NCBI GenBank assembly: GCA_029747015.1
Contig: JAKOGI010000105.1
Coordinates: 203,501 to 267,500, forward strand
Direction of reading: 5' to 3'
Length of the DNA: 64,000 bases
From: Carnegiea gigantea
Taxonomy: Eukaryota; Streptophyta; Magnoliopsida; Caryophyllales; Cactaceae
Below are positions 23,765 through 36,059 of the stretch, piece by piece (the stretch's first letter is position 1; each line of letters opens with the position of its first letter). The notes below the pieces were generated by a model. It made no database searches. It had not been told where the DNA came from and saw only the letters and a program-made list of their open reading frames with translations. The position numbers and the translations under genes were made by a program.

Positions 23765-24199
23765 TCTATTGTTCATGTTAATTTATGTTATTTTAAGTAA
23801 TTAGGTCTTGTGTTCGTCAAATTGTTTTACCAACCATTTTTCAACATCTAAATATCTTCTTAAAGCTTTTTACAAGGGTCTATTGCAAACGATCTCTCTA
23901 TATGCAGCCATGTGCATAGGGGTATAGCTACTTGCATCTGGATCTTCCACTACCAAAAAAAGGTCATGCTTCCACTCTTATTTAACCACACTTGATTAAG
24001 TGTAGCAGAAAAATAAGTGAAAATGAGTGCCCAGTTTTTTTCCCACATAAAATAAGTGAGGAAAAATATAACCACTCTTACAAGAGTGGTGGTAAGTAAT
24101 TAAAGTTTGTCTACACATACTAAGCGTGGGGACTTGTATCTTGTAGATAAGGCACACTTACTGCGGATATTAAGTGTGGTAGCATAAAATTTTATTTTT

Positions 24200-25540
24200 C
24201 CAACTTTATTTTTAACTTTCCGCCTAGGCCATGGATTAAAAAAAAAAGGAAAAAGCAAACAGATTCAGTATGCGTGAATCGAGTGTTGGACGATTGCCCT
24301 GCTCTTCGTTGTCCTCAGCGCACGCACAAGTAATTCTCTAAGAAACCTTGTTGCCAAGTTATGCGCCCTTCATTCTCAGCACTGTCGGTGGTCATACTAA
24401 GCGGTGACAATTCCGGCATCCTCCAGGCTTGCTCGTATCGCTGCTTCTAGGTCTGACGGCGCATTCAGTGCTTGTTCTCGGGCTTGGTGACAATTCCAGG
24501 CAATTCGTGCTCGCCGGCTACCCGTCTATCACTCTACCGGTAGTGATCACCTCTTTCTTGCTGTTCAATTTGTTATCTCATTGTTGATGATATGAATTCA
24601 ATATTTGGAGTCATTAATTATTGGTATAATAACCCTATTTCTACCTTCTTGTTATTAATATCAAGGTCTTCTTATTGGTAATATGAATTATGTGTTTGTG
24701 TTGATTCGAGGACTGTTTGATTCGTGAACAAGATTCATCAATTTGATCAGTGTTTAATGTGAATTCAGCAAGAGTTGGGATCCGTCAATTTGCTCAATGT
24801 TTGTGCCTGATTTGTGGAGTCACTAACTGTTGGAAGTGGGCAATGAATGTTCCCCTTGTTGCCATTAATCTGTATTTGTTTTCTTAAATCTTGATTAAAC
24901 TAGTGATTAGGGGTGGGATTAGAGGAGATTTTGGCTGCAAATTATTTGGTTAAGGATGGAATTCCGATAATGGTGGTGATTTGGGAAGCAAGAGAAATTG
25001 TGAACTGAAAAATGATAAAGGGCTTCGATTTTGTTTGCTCAATAGAACAAAGGGTGTGTGGTTTTGTGGAGGGGATGGAATTTGAATTCTAAGGGCCTAT
25101 TTCTCTTGGCAGTTAGCTTATTCTTGTTGGAGCAAAAATTATCTACTTATTCATTAAAAAATAATATTAGGAACACAATATTCTTGGATAAAAATTCATT
25201 TTCAATAAGGTTTATTTTCAATCTTGATTCACTAGATTTGTATGTTAATTTGGCTCAATTGCAACAAGAATTTCAATAGAAACTTTAAACACTGTGTTTG
25301 CAGGCTTAAATTATCTAACATTCCGCTGTTGTTTCCTTATCAGTGTGGATAATAAGCTTAAGTCCCCTTTTTATGAAGCTTCTTTGAACTTGATGCATTA
25401 AGTTTCTGTGACAATGCTTTGTGAAGAATTCACCTTTTCTATCACGTACAAAACTTGGCTGCTAATATTGCAGGGACCAAGTTATGAGTGCCTGAGAGAA
25501 TTTCTGTGATCCATTAGATGTAATCCGGCCTCTTCTTTGT
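24200..25540. other. 5' portion of the second CACTA element, no gene recognised
   Basis: After the subterminal repeats (to about 24190) comes a GC-richer 24290-24540 segment and then T-rich sequence with short frames only. It may be promoter, untranslated or intron sequence captured with the receptor-kinase fragment; I cannot show this. Confidence 0.45.
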
Positions 25541-26020
25541 GTGATTAGCCTGAAAAGAGTGTTCATGTTAGGCTTATCTAGAGACACTTCTCACATTTTG
25601 AGTATTGCCTTGTTGTATATGTTTTGCGCTTCCGCCTCTATTGCTTCCGATGATGTGGAGATGCTTTCTGCTCTTGGAAAGAGTCTAATACAAAGGCGAG
25701 ACATGATTCCTAACTGGTTTTACTCAAAAATGCCACCCTGTAACTGGACTGCTGTGGACTGTAAGGGATTGGAAGTGCATGGACTTAATCTGCCTTGTAA
25801 ATCTTCTCAGCTAGAACTTCCATCCCCGAGTAGCTTTGGAGAGTTGAAAAATCTGAGGTATATCAATCTCAGCTAATGCAGGCTTATAGGGGCGATTCCT
25901 AAAAATCTCTGGAATCTTAAGAAACTTGAGATCTTGGACCTCAGTCGCAATGGGCTGTCTGGGAGTCGGTCTTCTATGTTGTCCAAGCTGAAAGTTCTCA
26001 GGGGTGATTCTGATCAACAA
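25541..26020 (+). pseudogene. Captured N-terminal fragment of an MSP1-like LRR receptor kinase
   Basis: From an ATG at 25541 the frame gives a hydrophobic signal-like segment (ILSIALLYMFCASASIA), then the LRR N-terminal cap (ALGKSLIQRRDMIPNWF, PPCNWTAVDC) and the first leucine-rich repeats (LPSPSSFGELKNLRYINLS; after an in-frame stop, LIGAIPKNLWNLKKLEILDL). The order and residues resemble MSP1/EMS1-type receptor kinases that control anther cell fate. Only about 160 codons are present; most LRRs, the membrane segment and kinase are absent. The TAA at about 25874 sits where a Trp or similar residue is usual. Confidence 0.88.
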
Positions 26021-28835
26021 GGCTTATCTATGATGAATATATATGTGTATTAGTTATAATTTGCTTTATCATTACACGGTTCCTCTAAAAAAAGGGAGTC
26101 AGGCACGATTTTTCTTTCCAATTTTTTAGTTTGACAGCCAAAAATAGTAGTCCATTGACTTCTCTAGGCACTCATTCACTTTGACAGGGTTAAGGAAGGG
26201 CAACAGACAGTGAGTGTTGCCGGTGCTCGATTGGACGGTGAGTGTTACATGTGGACAATGAGGGAATCTACGTTAGTTTGATGATGGCCAAGAAGGTTCA
26301 ATCTGTCTGTCTCTAAGAATTTTAATTTGAATTTTTGATTTAATTTTTTCCTCCTCAGGTTCATTCCCTAATTTGCTTCCTTCACCACCAAATTGCATAA
26401 ATTAGTCTTCCACTTGATGCCTTCGACCCTTCCCTATTATCGTTATATGCTTTTTAGTCTCTCTTCTTTTTCTAACATCATTTATAGTCGCATAGGGTTT
26501 TATAGATTTGATTTTTTTTGGCTTTAGGTTCTCTACAAGTTCGTGATTCAATGGAAATGGCGTAGGCTTTGTTGTGTTTGCTACATTTAAAGCTCCACTA
26601 AATTCTCGTTAATTGTGTTTACTTTGTTGTGCGAGTCATCCTTTTTGTTGAAGTTGATCTTCGGATTTGTATGGTGGTTTGATAGATGATATTCTATGTT
26701 AAAAAAGATCCTTATTCAAGTACATAAACCTCTTTCTTAGGCCTTTGCTATAATTTTTAAAAGCTCAGGCTCTCATATTAGGATGAGTCTATAATATCAT
26801 TTCTCCTTACTACCATTGTGGGAATAAACAATAAGTTCACTGGCCTGAAAATGCCAAATGACCAAAGACAAATGTGGTGTATCAGTATTTTTTTTTAGAA
26901 TAAACTTTATTTTCTGCCCTTTTTTTGGTAAGAATTAAGTGACACAAGAGTTTCAACTTCTTCGTTTAATAATCTACACCCCTCATGTTCTGTGCAAATT
27001 GTTATAATCCTATACACATTTTGTTAGTTGACTTATGAAGAAGTGATGAAGATAACAAAAAAGGTACTGAAAAAGGATCCTGATACAATTAGAAAGTACG
27101 CTCGTACGTGGTGAGAAGAAGGTTTTGACACTTTGTTATCATACGGGCATGGTAACTATGATATTATCATTCCTGTTTTCTTAATCTTAATTTGATTGAT
27201 TCAAGTCACTTTTTTACAAGTTGGAGATAACTACAATAGGGTTTAAATGCATGCGATTACAAAGCCGATCTACAGATGGTTGACAACGTTCTATTGAGAG
27301 ACTGCAAAATGTGAACATTCTAAGTTCAACAAATTAGTTTAAAAATTTTAAGTTGCATGTTTTGATGGTAATGTGTTATTTGATTTGTGTGTGCATTGAA
27401 ATGCCATATCGTGGCTTGATGGATTTGTTGGATTTGTTGATGATAATGGGTTGTTGGATTTGTATTGGATGCTCTAAGCGTGTGGTTTGTTGAGTTCATT
27501 TGCTCCAGCATGTGGCCGTTGAGATTGTGAACAGTTTCTTTTATTTCTTATTGTATTTTTGACATGTCGTAAAAGGCAAATAGCCAAGTTTTAGGGGAAA
27601 TTTTGCCGAATTTTTTTCAAAATCAAGGAATATGCAAAAAAGACTAGCGTAAGGGTAGGGATGTTACATAATGTGTGTGGGGTGAGAGTACCTAGTTACG
27701 AAGGTTAATGGATATTACATCTTGCAATCTTCTTGGAAAGTTTTTTCTCTTAGTAGCATTATTTGTTATATTTAACTCTAATGTATAGGTTTGATGGTTT
27801 TAGGTTGAAACCAAGGGCAACATGCAACAAAATTGAATCCTAAGTCCGGGTTTGTAAAGTGTTCACCTAGAACTATGGAGTTCTCATTCGTTCCATGCAG
27901 CTTTTATCTTATATATGTGTATTGCAAACAAATTTACCTTTTAGGTTGTGGCTGCATAATTTATACGCATATTCAAATCAATTATATACTTTTCATTACG
28001 TGGTTGGACACTAATTATTTTTCAACTTAATTAACGACAATTATTTCATGGTTATAAAGTTATTGTACTTTTTGAATCATTTATTCAAATATGTACTATC
28101 TCTCTGTTCAGGTTCAAGTTCTAGCTTGATTTTGCGCTCTATGTTATCAATTTACGTCTTCTTTGATGCATTTTAACCCATTCCCTAAACCCTGCGCTCC
28201 TTTTCATGTGTTCTGTTTTCTAGCTCTTCAATTCGTTTGCTGGGTTGTGATTGCTGGATTGCTGGGTTGTGATTGCTGGATTAAGGGTTGTATTTGTTCT
28301 GGTGTGGTGAATTTCTCCTTCCGTATTCAACCTGGTGTGATCATTCCACCCTCCCCTCTTTTGTTTTTCTTTTTTTTTTTTCCACTCTTAGTTGTGGATA
28401 TTTAGGATTGTGATTATGTGAGTGATCGATCGCAAGGAGCAATTTGGGATTTGTTGAGCCATGTTGGCTATGATCACCGTTGGTTGTGTTATTGTTTTGT
28501 GAATACTTGTTAGTTGTGGATATCTAAGATTGTGAATAGTTGTGGATATCTGAGATTGTTTCTTTGTGTTTATTTGAGTAGTTTGTTTCGTTTCCTTGGT
28601 TTTGTGAGCTTTGTTTTTCTTTGACTTTGTTTTTGTTTAATGTTTTTGTTTTGTTTTAGTTATGTATGTTTTTGTTCCCTTTTTGGTGTTTTAGTGATTC
28701 ATTATAATGTGTAGCTTAGTTCTTTGTTTGATTGCTATAATTGAAATTTAGAAAGCCTCAGTATTAGCATATCCAGTCAATAGGATGAAATACCTAGAGG
28801 CTAGAGCATCAGCATCTAATTAGTGTCTACCATGT
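26021..28835. other. Interior of the second CACTA element, no gene assigned
   Basis: Mostly T-rich sequence with short frames. A possible exon-like piece lies at about 27028-27165 (EEVMKITKKVLKKDPDTIRK, then a stop and EEGFDTLLSYGHGNYD), family unknown. The segment 28140-28400 has short pyrimidine-rich tracts like a 5' untranslated region and could belong to the RRM gene captured downstream. Confidence 0.4.
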
Positions 28836-28839
28836 GCAG

Positions 28840-29070
28840 TCTGAAGATGAAAGGGAGATGTGTGCAAAAACTGTTTACGTTACTAATATTGACAAAAAGG
28901 TCTTGTTCTATCTTCAACTATTCACCTTACCATATAATTGTTTAGCTTGGTTTGATTATCTTCTTGGTCTCACTGTTAAGTAAATAAACTGGCCTTCATT
29001 AAGGTAGGTTACCAAGCAAATGTCAAACTGTTCTTTGAATCAATTTGTAGAGAGGTGTGCGCTATGACCT
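28840..29070 (+). pseudogene. Captured exons of a PABP-interacting RRM protein (CID8-13 type)
   Basis: An exon at 28840-28900 is bounded by CCATGTGCAG and GTCTTG and reads SEDEREMCAKTVYVTNIDKK, the start of the second RNA-recognition motif of plant CTC-interacting-domain proteins. A second exon from about 29001 reads QANVKLFFESICREV, the next part of the same motif, after an acceptor-like GGTAG and a one-base deletion. The intervening intron is retained. Intact proteins bind RNA and poly(A)-binding protein. The fragment is frameshifted and truncated. Confidence 0.82.
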
Positions 29071-29214
29071 AATCTCAATCATGCTTTTGGAAAGTTTAAA
29101 CATATCTTGATAAGAATGTTGCTTTCCAGTTCATCGTCTGAGGTTGCTTAGGGACTATCGTCATTGTACTCAGTTGCTTTTATATAGTTTGTTATGTTAA
29201 TCACTGTATTTGTT

Positions 29215-29330
29215 GTACTCATACGGTTCTATATATTATTGATTGAACTCGATTGTGGTTCTATTCTTGATTTAACTCTGTTGTAGTTCTATAGTTGGTT
29301 GAACTCTGTTGCGTGTCTTTAAATTTGATT
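29215..29330. repeat. Minisatellite remnant in the second CACTA element
   Basis: Three to four degenerate units of the GGTTGAACTC-GTTG-GGTTCTAT type, the counterpart of the longer array at 22490-22915. Confidence 0.75.
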
Positions 29331-29339
29331 CTGCAAAGT

Positions 29340-30153
29340 CTGCATCTTAGTTAATCTCTTTGGTTATCTTTTCTAATAATTCATTTTTTTTGTATGTTTC
29401 AATTATCTAACAGGTTGCATTTCTGGAACTAACATCTCTCAGTGAAGAAAACGAAGATGGAGTTTTTTTTTTTATATATATTCTTGGATGTTGGGCATGT
29501 TTTGAAAGTACAGTTTTAGGTAGTACATAGAGCAATAAAATGTTCAATCAGCTACCTACAATAAAAAAATTAGCAGGATGGATTTAAAACAATGCAAGAA
29601 TATTTAATTTTGATCATTACTTTAGTCTTTGTTGTTGTGTCTATAATTATTTTTTTCCAGACACTAATGTGTAATTTATTCAATTGATGTTTGATCTATT
29701 TTAATTTATTGGTTTATTAATTTTACTCATTTATGTACGATGATGCGCGCTGGTAATTAGTGTAAAACTCGTTAATTTAAAAAAGAACAATTGTACACAA
29801 TTGTTGTATTTTTAACTTAATAAGTTTTAAATTAATTACCTATATTATTTTTTAAAAAACTAAAATGACACTAGTAACACTTTTAAGTATAGGAAAAATT
29901 ATAATTTCTTGCATCTTCCGGAGTGGGCATAGTATAAAATGGCCACACATAAATTGTGGGTAATTAGTACTTACTCCGCATTTATAAGTGTAGAAAATAT
30001 AGTTCTACCTGCATTTGCATTAAGTGTGGAGAACACTTTTACACACTTAACCTCCCCACATTTAGCCTAAGTGTGGGTAACTGCTATTTCTACACTTATA
30101 AGTGTGGTTACTAGCAAAATTAAATGTGGAGGAAAGTGACCTTTTTTGTAGTG
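29340..30153. repeat. 3' region shared by both gene-capturing CACTA elements
   Basis: This stretch is collinear with about 22975-23764 in the first element, including an exon-like block after TATCTAACAG (GGTTGCATTTCTGGAAC...) and the subterminal repeat cluster. The shared exon-like block could be host sequence acquired before the elements separated, or part of the ancestral transposon; I cannot tell which. Confidence 0.8.
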
Positions 30154-30156
30154 TTC

Positions 30157-30544
30157 CTAAATCTAACAAAGGCGAGATCCATACTAGTACTTATTGTTGT
30201 TGTTATTGATCCTCAATTTAATGGCAGGTAATCATTAACATATATTGTTTACAATTAACAACTGATCATGAATCGTATGGCAAGCAGTCGTTAAAATATA
30301 GCTTTCAACCAACAATTTTGTTGCTTTTGTTAAATAGTTCATCATTAGTAATGATGAGATCTTGTGTCAATGTTATTGATAATAACGATGAAAATCTTCA
30401 CGTTGCCGTTAAAAATTTTAACGAGGGCACCAATAATGGCAAACAACAACCGAAAAGTTTTTGGTTGCTAGTAGTTTTAACGTCAGTAAAATGGACTTTG
30501 AATGACAAAACTTTTCATCGTTAAACAATGTTTTTATAGCAGTG
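30157..30544. mobile_element. Orphan right end of another CACTA-like element
   Basis: The segment ends TTTTTATAGCAGTG at 30544, the inverse of a CACTA-type terminus (CACTGCTATAAAAA), and contains clustered motifs such as CCGTTAAAAATTTTAACG. The second CACTA element abuts it on the left and may have inserted into it. I found no left terminus, so boundaries and identity are uncertain. Confidence 0.45.
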
Positions 30545-31285
30545 GCAGGCATCGGATAATTAGGATAATTCGTATTAATTAATTACTTTTTTATCAACTC
30601 TTGAACTTTGGGATTTTGTGTTCTGATTCATATCGTGAAATTTTCTTTTTGCCCTTCCTGTTCTGTTCCACGATCCAATACCTTCTTACTTCTGTTCAAA
30701 GTTCAAATCTCCTAATTATCCTATGCCTACTACACACGTGTTAGAAAGCCTGTTTAATTTGTTGCCAAGTGTTGACCTTGTCCATGCTTCCAGATGATAT
30801 GTTATATTTTGTTGTTTTAAAGAAAGACAACAAAGAATTAATACAAATAATATATTGATTCAATATGTTATTTTATTATTTGTGCTGACTATATATTAGC
30901 TTTCTAACCTAAATTTGAACTATATCTTGATTATATTTTGAGTACATTTTTTGTTTATATTTTATGGGCATTTGACTGATATTATGATAGCATATATATT
31001 TGTGTAATTTTAATTATATTCAAAGTTGAATAAGTATCTTTGGATGTGATTTTTCCTAGGTTGAATTTCAATTTTGAATATTCAATATTTGTGAAATATT
31101 GATATGATTTCGATGGATATTCACCGTCTGTAGCTATGCAAGCATGTCGATAATATTCCAATCAAAAAATCAAGAGCGATAAAGGAGATTATTGTTAATC
31201 AAGACATTCATAGATTTATGACTAATTTGTTGCTCTTGCGAAAGTGGTGTCCAATGGCTAGCTTGTGTCTCTCTAAGTGAATCAA
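30545..31285. other. AT-rich stretch without recognised features
   Basis: Only short frames; no terminal repeats or domain motifs seen. Confidence 0.5.
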
Positions 31286-31565
31286 GACAAGCCAGAGATA
31301 CAAGAGACAAGATAACAGCTACACATGCGAATCAACGGGAAGAAATTGAGAAGACTTAGCAGTACTTAAGCATACAATTAATGGCGTAATTATTTTGTTA
31401 TCTATCGAAAAACTGTAGCTCAGCTGACAAGCCAGAGATACAAGAGACAAGATAACAGCTACACATGCGAATCAACGGGAAGAAATTGAGAAGACTTAGC
31501 AGTACTTAAGCATACAATTAATGGCGTAATTATTTTGTTATCTATCGAAAAACTGTAGCTCAGTT
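31286..31565. repeat. Perfect 140-bp tandem duplication
   Basis: Bases 31286-31425 (starting GACAAGCCAGAGATACAAG) are repeated directly at 31426-31565. I see no difference until the last bases (CAGCT versus CAGTT). Such identity implies a recent duplication, or an assembly artefact. The unit has no coding frame. Confidence 0.95.
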
Positions 31566-31569
31566 GTTG

Positions 31570-31925
31570 TTAGCTTTCTTTTTATTGTATTGGATTGATT
31601 ACATTCGGAGAGCTAACTGCCAAATCAAGTTGTGATAGCTTGGATGTTGGGACGCCTAGAGCTATGGGTGAGCTCTTAGGTAGACTATTAGGGAACCTTT
31701 TATATAATTGACTTACCTAATAAAAGTAAAAATGTTCAAAATCCCATCGGTGAGAGGTGTCCACTGGTATAGGATATAGGCATAACCGAGCCTCTAGAAA
31801 TATCATGTGCTTTTATATTTTTGACATTTTATTTTGATTATTTTATAACTTTAATTATCACTCTATTCACCTCCCTCAGGGATGATACGATTAGCCTAAT
31901 CGAACCCACATCAAGTATTATAATA
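31570..31925 (+). repeat. Probable LTR remnant (copia-like)
   Basis: The run includes TATATAATTG, a stretch ending TCTATTCACCTCCCTCAGGG that is common near the end of Ty1/copia LTRs, and CAAGTATTATAATACC near 31913, which loosely resembles the initiator-Met binding site. No internal coding region follows. It may be a solo or truncated LTR; the 140-bp duplication may lie in its upstream part. Confidence 0.4.
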
Positions 31926-32239
31926 CCGAATCCTAATTCTTTGAGTGTGTTATACAATCTTTGAATTGCAATGTAATCCCAAAATGTCCATATATGAGTA
32001 AATTGATTTTTACATTTAAAGTGAATGTTATTAAATATGTTTAATTAATTGTTTTTGGTCAGAACATATTAAGTTGAATTAGCTATTCTACATACATTTG
32101 TGATAAAGAGCAAGAGTTCAAATCATCTTCCTAAATTGATTCGGTTTATAATTAGTGGTGGGTTATGTCAAATAAAGCTTTTAGCATAAGCTGTATAAAA
32201 GTTTCTATTTCATAGGTTAACTTTGAGCTACCTTTTGGA

Positions 32240-34331
32240 TCAACAAATGATATCTAAAGCTAGATTTTGACTGGATATTTTGACCATTTATTTGTCAAAA
32301 ATTTTGACGGGAAATTTTAAAGGATAATAGATTAAACTGACGGCCTATTGTAGTCGAAGATCTCAATGCCGAATGGGCAGGGGCATATTTTAACGTGATG
32401 TCCGTGAAAATTGACGGTTATCGTTTGTTATGTCATCGAATTTTGATGAATTTTGACGGGCTCATCAAAATTCTACAAATTCTTGACAAATTGTGACGAG
32501 GCCTGTCACAATCCTGAAAATTTTTGGAATGTATTGTGATAAATTCTGTCACAACGCCCTGTCAAAATTTAACCATAATTAACACCTCCCCTCCTTACCC
32601 CCTCTTTCCTACCTAGAAACCCTAACTGCAACCCTCATTCTGTCTTATTAACCCTCAGCCCTCTACTCACTTTACGATGCCCTCTCTCTCTATCTCTCTC
32701 TGTCTTTCTCTGCCTCTCCAACCCACTGATGACCCCTCTTAGTCTCCTTTCTTTTTTCTCTCATCCACTCTGCCAAGATCTGTAAGACATTCGGAAAGGG
32801 TCAATGTTTTCCAGCAAGGTAACTTTGCCCCTCAAATTTTAGTCTCTCTCTCTCTCTCTCTCTCTCTACCCCTCTCTGTGTGTTTGTCTTTTTTTCTAGC
32901 GCATTGACTAACGCCACCGATCATATTTGGTTTTTCGCTCCCCGCGATTCTGATCAACCAAACACTCAAATTCTCTTACCCCTTTCAATTCTCTCTCTAC
33001 TTCATTGATTTCTAGTGCTGATCCAATCATTAGGATTTCTTAATACAATCCTGGTTTCTAAATATTTCTCCATATTTCATGGTTTCACCATTCTCTTCAT
33101 TTCTATCTCTAAGGTTCGTCATTGCCACTGTTGTTCTTTATTTATGATACATCGTATTTTGACATTCTGAATTTTGTGATTGCTAACATCTAAATCAATC
33201 TGCTATATTACGTCGATGGAAATTCAATTTCGGTGCCTTATACGTCACTACCAACGATAGTTACATGTGAGAGCCTTGAGCATTGCTACAATGCGACTTG
33301 GTGAATTGAACTGCTTCAAAATTGTTGAATTTTCTTTAACAAACTTTATTGGGTAGCTTTAACGTGCATTTGAGATTTTCCAATGGAGTATACTACTCTG
33401 AGTATTTTAGGAATCTTTTAGGTTCTTTTCATTTGTTTTGGAGTTGATTTTATTTACACCTCCTTCTCTCTAATTTTAAGGGTGGGGGTTGATTTTCTGG
33501 GCGAGGTAACTCATCAACTCATTTTCTTCCTCTCTTTTCTTCGTGTCTCAGATCTGTAATAATTTTCCTTCCCTAGCTCCCCTATTCTCATATCTATAAT
33601 TATCTTCTTTATCTAAGCATTACCTTCTCTGATTTTCCGATGAGTTGTACAATCTTTTTTTTTTTTCATTAATTAATCTTTGTATATTTTCTAATGTAAC
33701 TTTGTTATCATTAGATATATGACTTCAATGGAGTGCTCATACACTTGTTCAACTGGGAATAGCTAGTTGTGAACTTTGGATGTTTTGACTTTGGTTGCTG
33801 GTTATTAGACTATTTGAACTTATAGGTCTTTAATTTTACATTAGACAATTTAGAGAATTGCTAATGATTATTAGACTATTTTAACTTATAAGTGTATGGA
33901 ATTTTCTGAAGTTCAAACTCATAAATCTAAAAACTTGAAATCCATATAAACTTTCATATTTGAAATTTCAAACTTTCGATTTGGAAATTTCAAATTTGGT
34001 ATCCGAAATTTCAAATTTTCGAATTTGAAGTTTGAAATTTCACGCCTTAAAATTTTTAAGTTACAAAAATTATTCTGACGAAAATCAGTCACAATTTTGA
34101 CAGGAAAAATAGCGTCCATCACAAATGTTTCTGTCAAAATTCAAACTAATGGACTAATGGTCCATCAAAATCCATAAACATGTATCCTGATGGATCCTTC
34201 TATTTGTTAATATGGCCATCAGTCCAATTTTGACAAGTTCTCAAACCGTCAAAATCGACTTGTCGTTATTACTGATGGGTCTAGTCAAAATGTCCAATCT
34301 TCCAATAAAATTCTTTTGTTCTCGAGTTGTG
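32240..34331. mobile_element. Candidate non-autonomous CACTA-like element with TGACGG/GTCAAAA subterminal repeats
   Basis: The left 350 bp (32240-32570) and right 300 bp (34070-34310) are full of repeated GTCAAAATT / TTTTGACGG motifs in both orientations, typical of CACTA subterminal regions. The right boundary may be at 34331, where the complement reads CACAACTCGAGAACAAAAG, a possible decayed terminus. The left terminus is not resolved. The interior is pyrimidine-rich (32580-33100, including a (CT)n run near 32850-32867) and has no gene I recognise. Confidence 0.45.
33940..34060. repeat. Cluster of AAATTTCAAA/GAAATTTC palindromic motifs
   Basis: GAAATTTCAAA and near variants recur about every 15-25 bases in both orientations. 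The open frame running through it on the minus strand is a by-product of the repeat. Confidence 0.7.
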
Positions 34332-35390
34332 AGGTTAAACCAAGCAAGGGTCACTATAGGCCTAGATATGCATGACTTTGATCATGAGTTTCACTGGGTC
34401 ATCAATGGTGACTAAGTGGTTAAGATTTTATGGGATGTTAATGGACACCTCCAACAAATTCGCCTTCGAATATCTCCACAAAATTCCTCCACTGGGAATG
34501 GTCAAAGATGCCATCAAGCAAGTATAAGTATAGCAAAATTCCAATCTTGTATTTGGACAGCTCATCACCAACCTAGAAGCTTCTAATTTCAATTTTCGTG
34601 CACTTAAATTGTTGTTCGAATGTTATTAGCTAGAGTAGATGCTTCCGCGCTTGAATCCAATAGGTCTAGGCTAACCTACAGGTGCCTCATTTCTATTGGC
34701 TTGTTTTGGCCAACTTGGAAAAGGGAGCGCTAATTTTTGTGCTTATACATTAGTCTTCTTATGTTTGCTTGGAAATATACTTGAATGGAGAAGTAACGAA
34801 TTAGAACTAATGAATCAGAGCCAGCATATTTTTCTCTACCAAAAACACAATCGCTCTCTTTATTTCAAATACTTGTGTATTAAATAGCAATTCAGTCGGT
34901 CCTTTAAACTTATTATTGGTGCTTTGCTTTACAGAATTAATTGGTGGATGTTTAGGCTAAGTGGTGGCTTGAGCCTTTATTTTAGTCATATCGATTTTAT
35001 TTGGTTTCATCCTGTATTCAAAAATACTTAAAATTCTCATTTATATTATTTGTTAGCTTGGTTTAACGGCTTGTTACTTGAGTGTTGATTAATAGATGTT
35101 GATGGTTGAATATACTTATGGTTGCGATCCCTCTATGCACATCAAATTGGTATTAGAACCAAAAAGTCACACTTTGATTGATTTTTCCATGACAACCCCC
35201 TCCTTTTACGCACAAAAAATCATGATTTGATCCTCCCAAACTACCTTCACGTACTTCTTGCATTACTTATCCTTTTAGTCCACAAATGACACTAAAAATA
35301 GGCTAAACACAATCCGAAACCCAATCACAACACTAAACTTCACAACAAAAGCCTCTATAAAAAATATAAAATCAAGTAGGATAGTGTATT
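34332..35390. other. Stretch without recognised features
   Basis: Short frames only, no domain motifs, no repeat structure that I can support. Confidence 0.5.
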
Positions 35391-35396
35391 TATATG

Positions 35397-35998
<602 letters not shown>

Positions 35999-36059
35999 AT
36001 GCGTACGTACACACGCATGCACACACATGGAAATGCAGATACAAACCCGTATATATCTG

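Larger units (their letters stand above)
23948..30153. mobile_element. Non-autonomous CACTA element carrying fragments of two host genes
   Basis: The left end begins CACTACCAAAAAAAGGTCA at 23948 and the right end is its inverse, TGACCTTTTTTGTAGTG, ending at 30153. TTC flanks both sides (23945-23947 and 30154-30156). Subterminal regions contain AAGTGTGG / CACACTT arrays like those of the first element, and the last 900 bp or so are shared with it. No transposase gene is visible. The 6.2-kb interior holds an LRR receptor kinase N-terminal fragment and two exons of an RRM protein, plus unassigned sequence. Confidence 0.93.
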
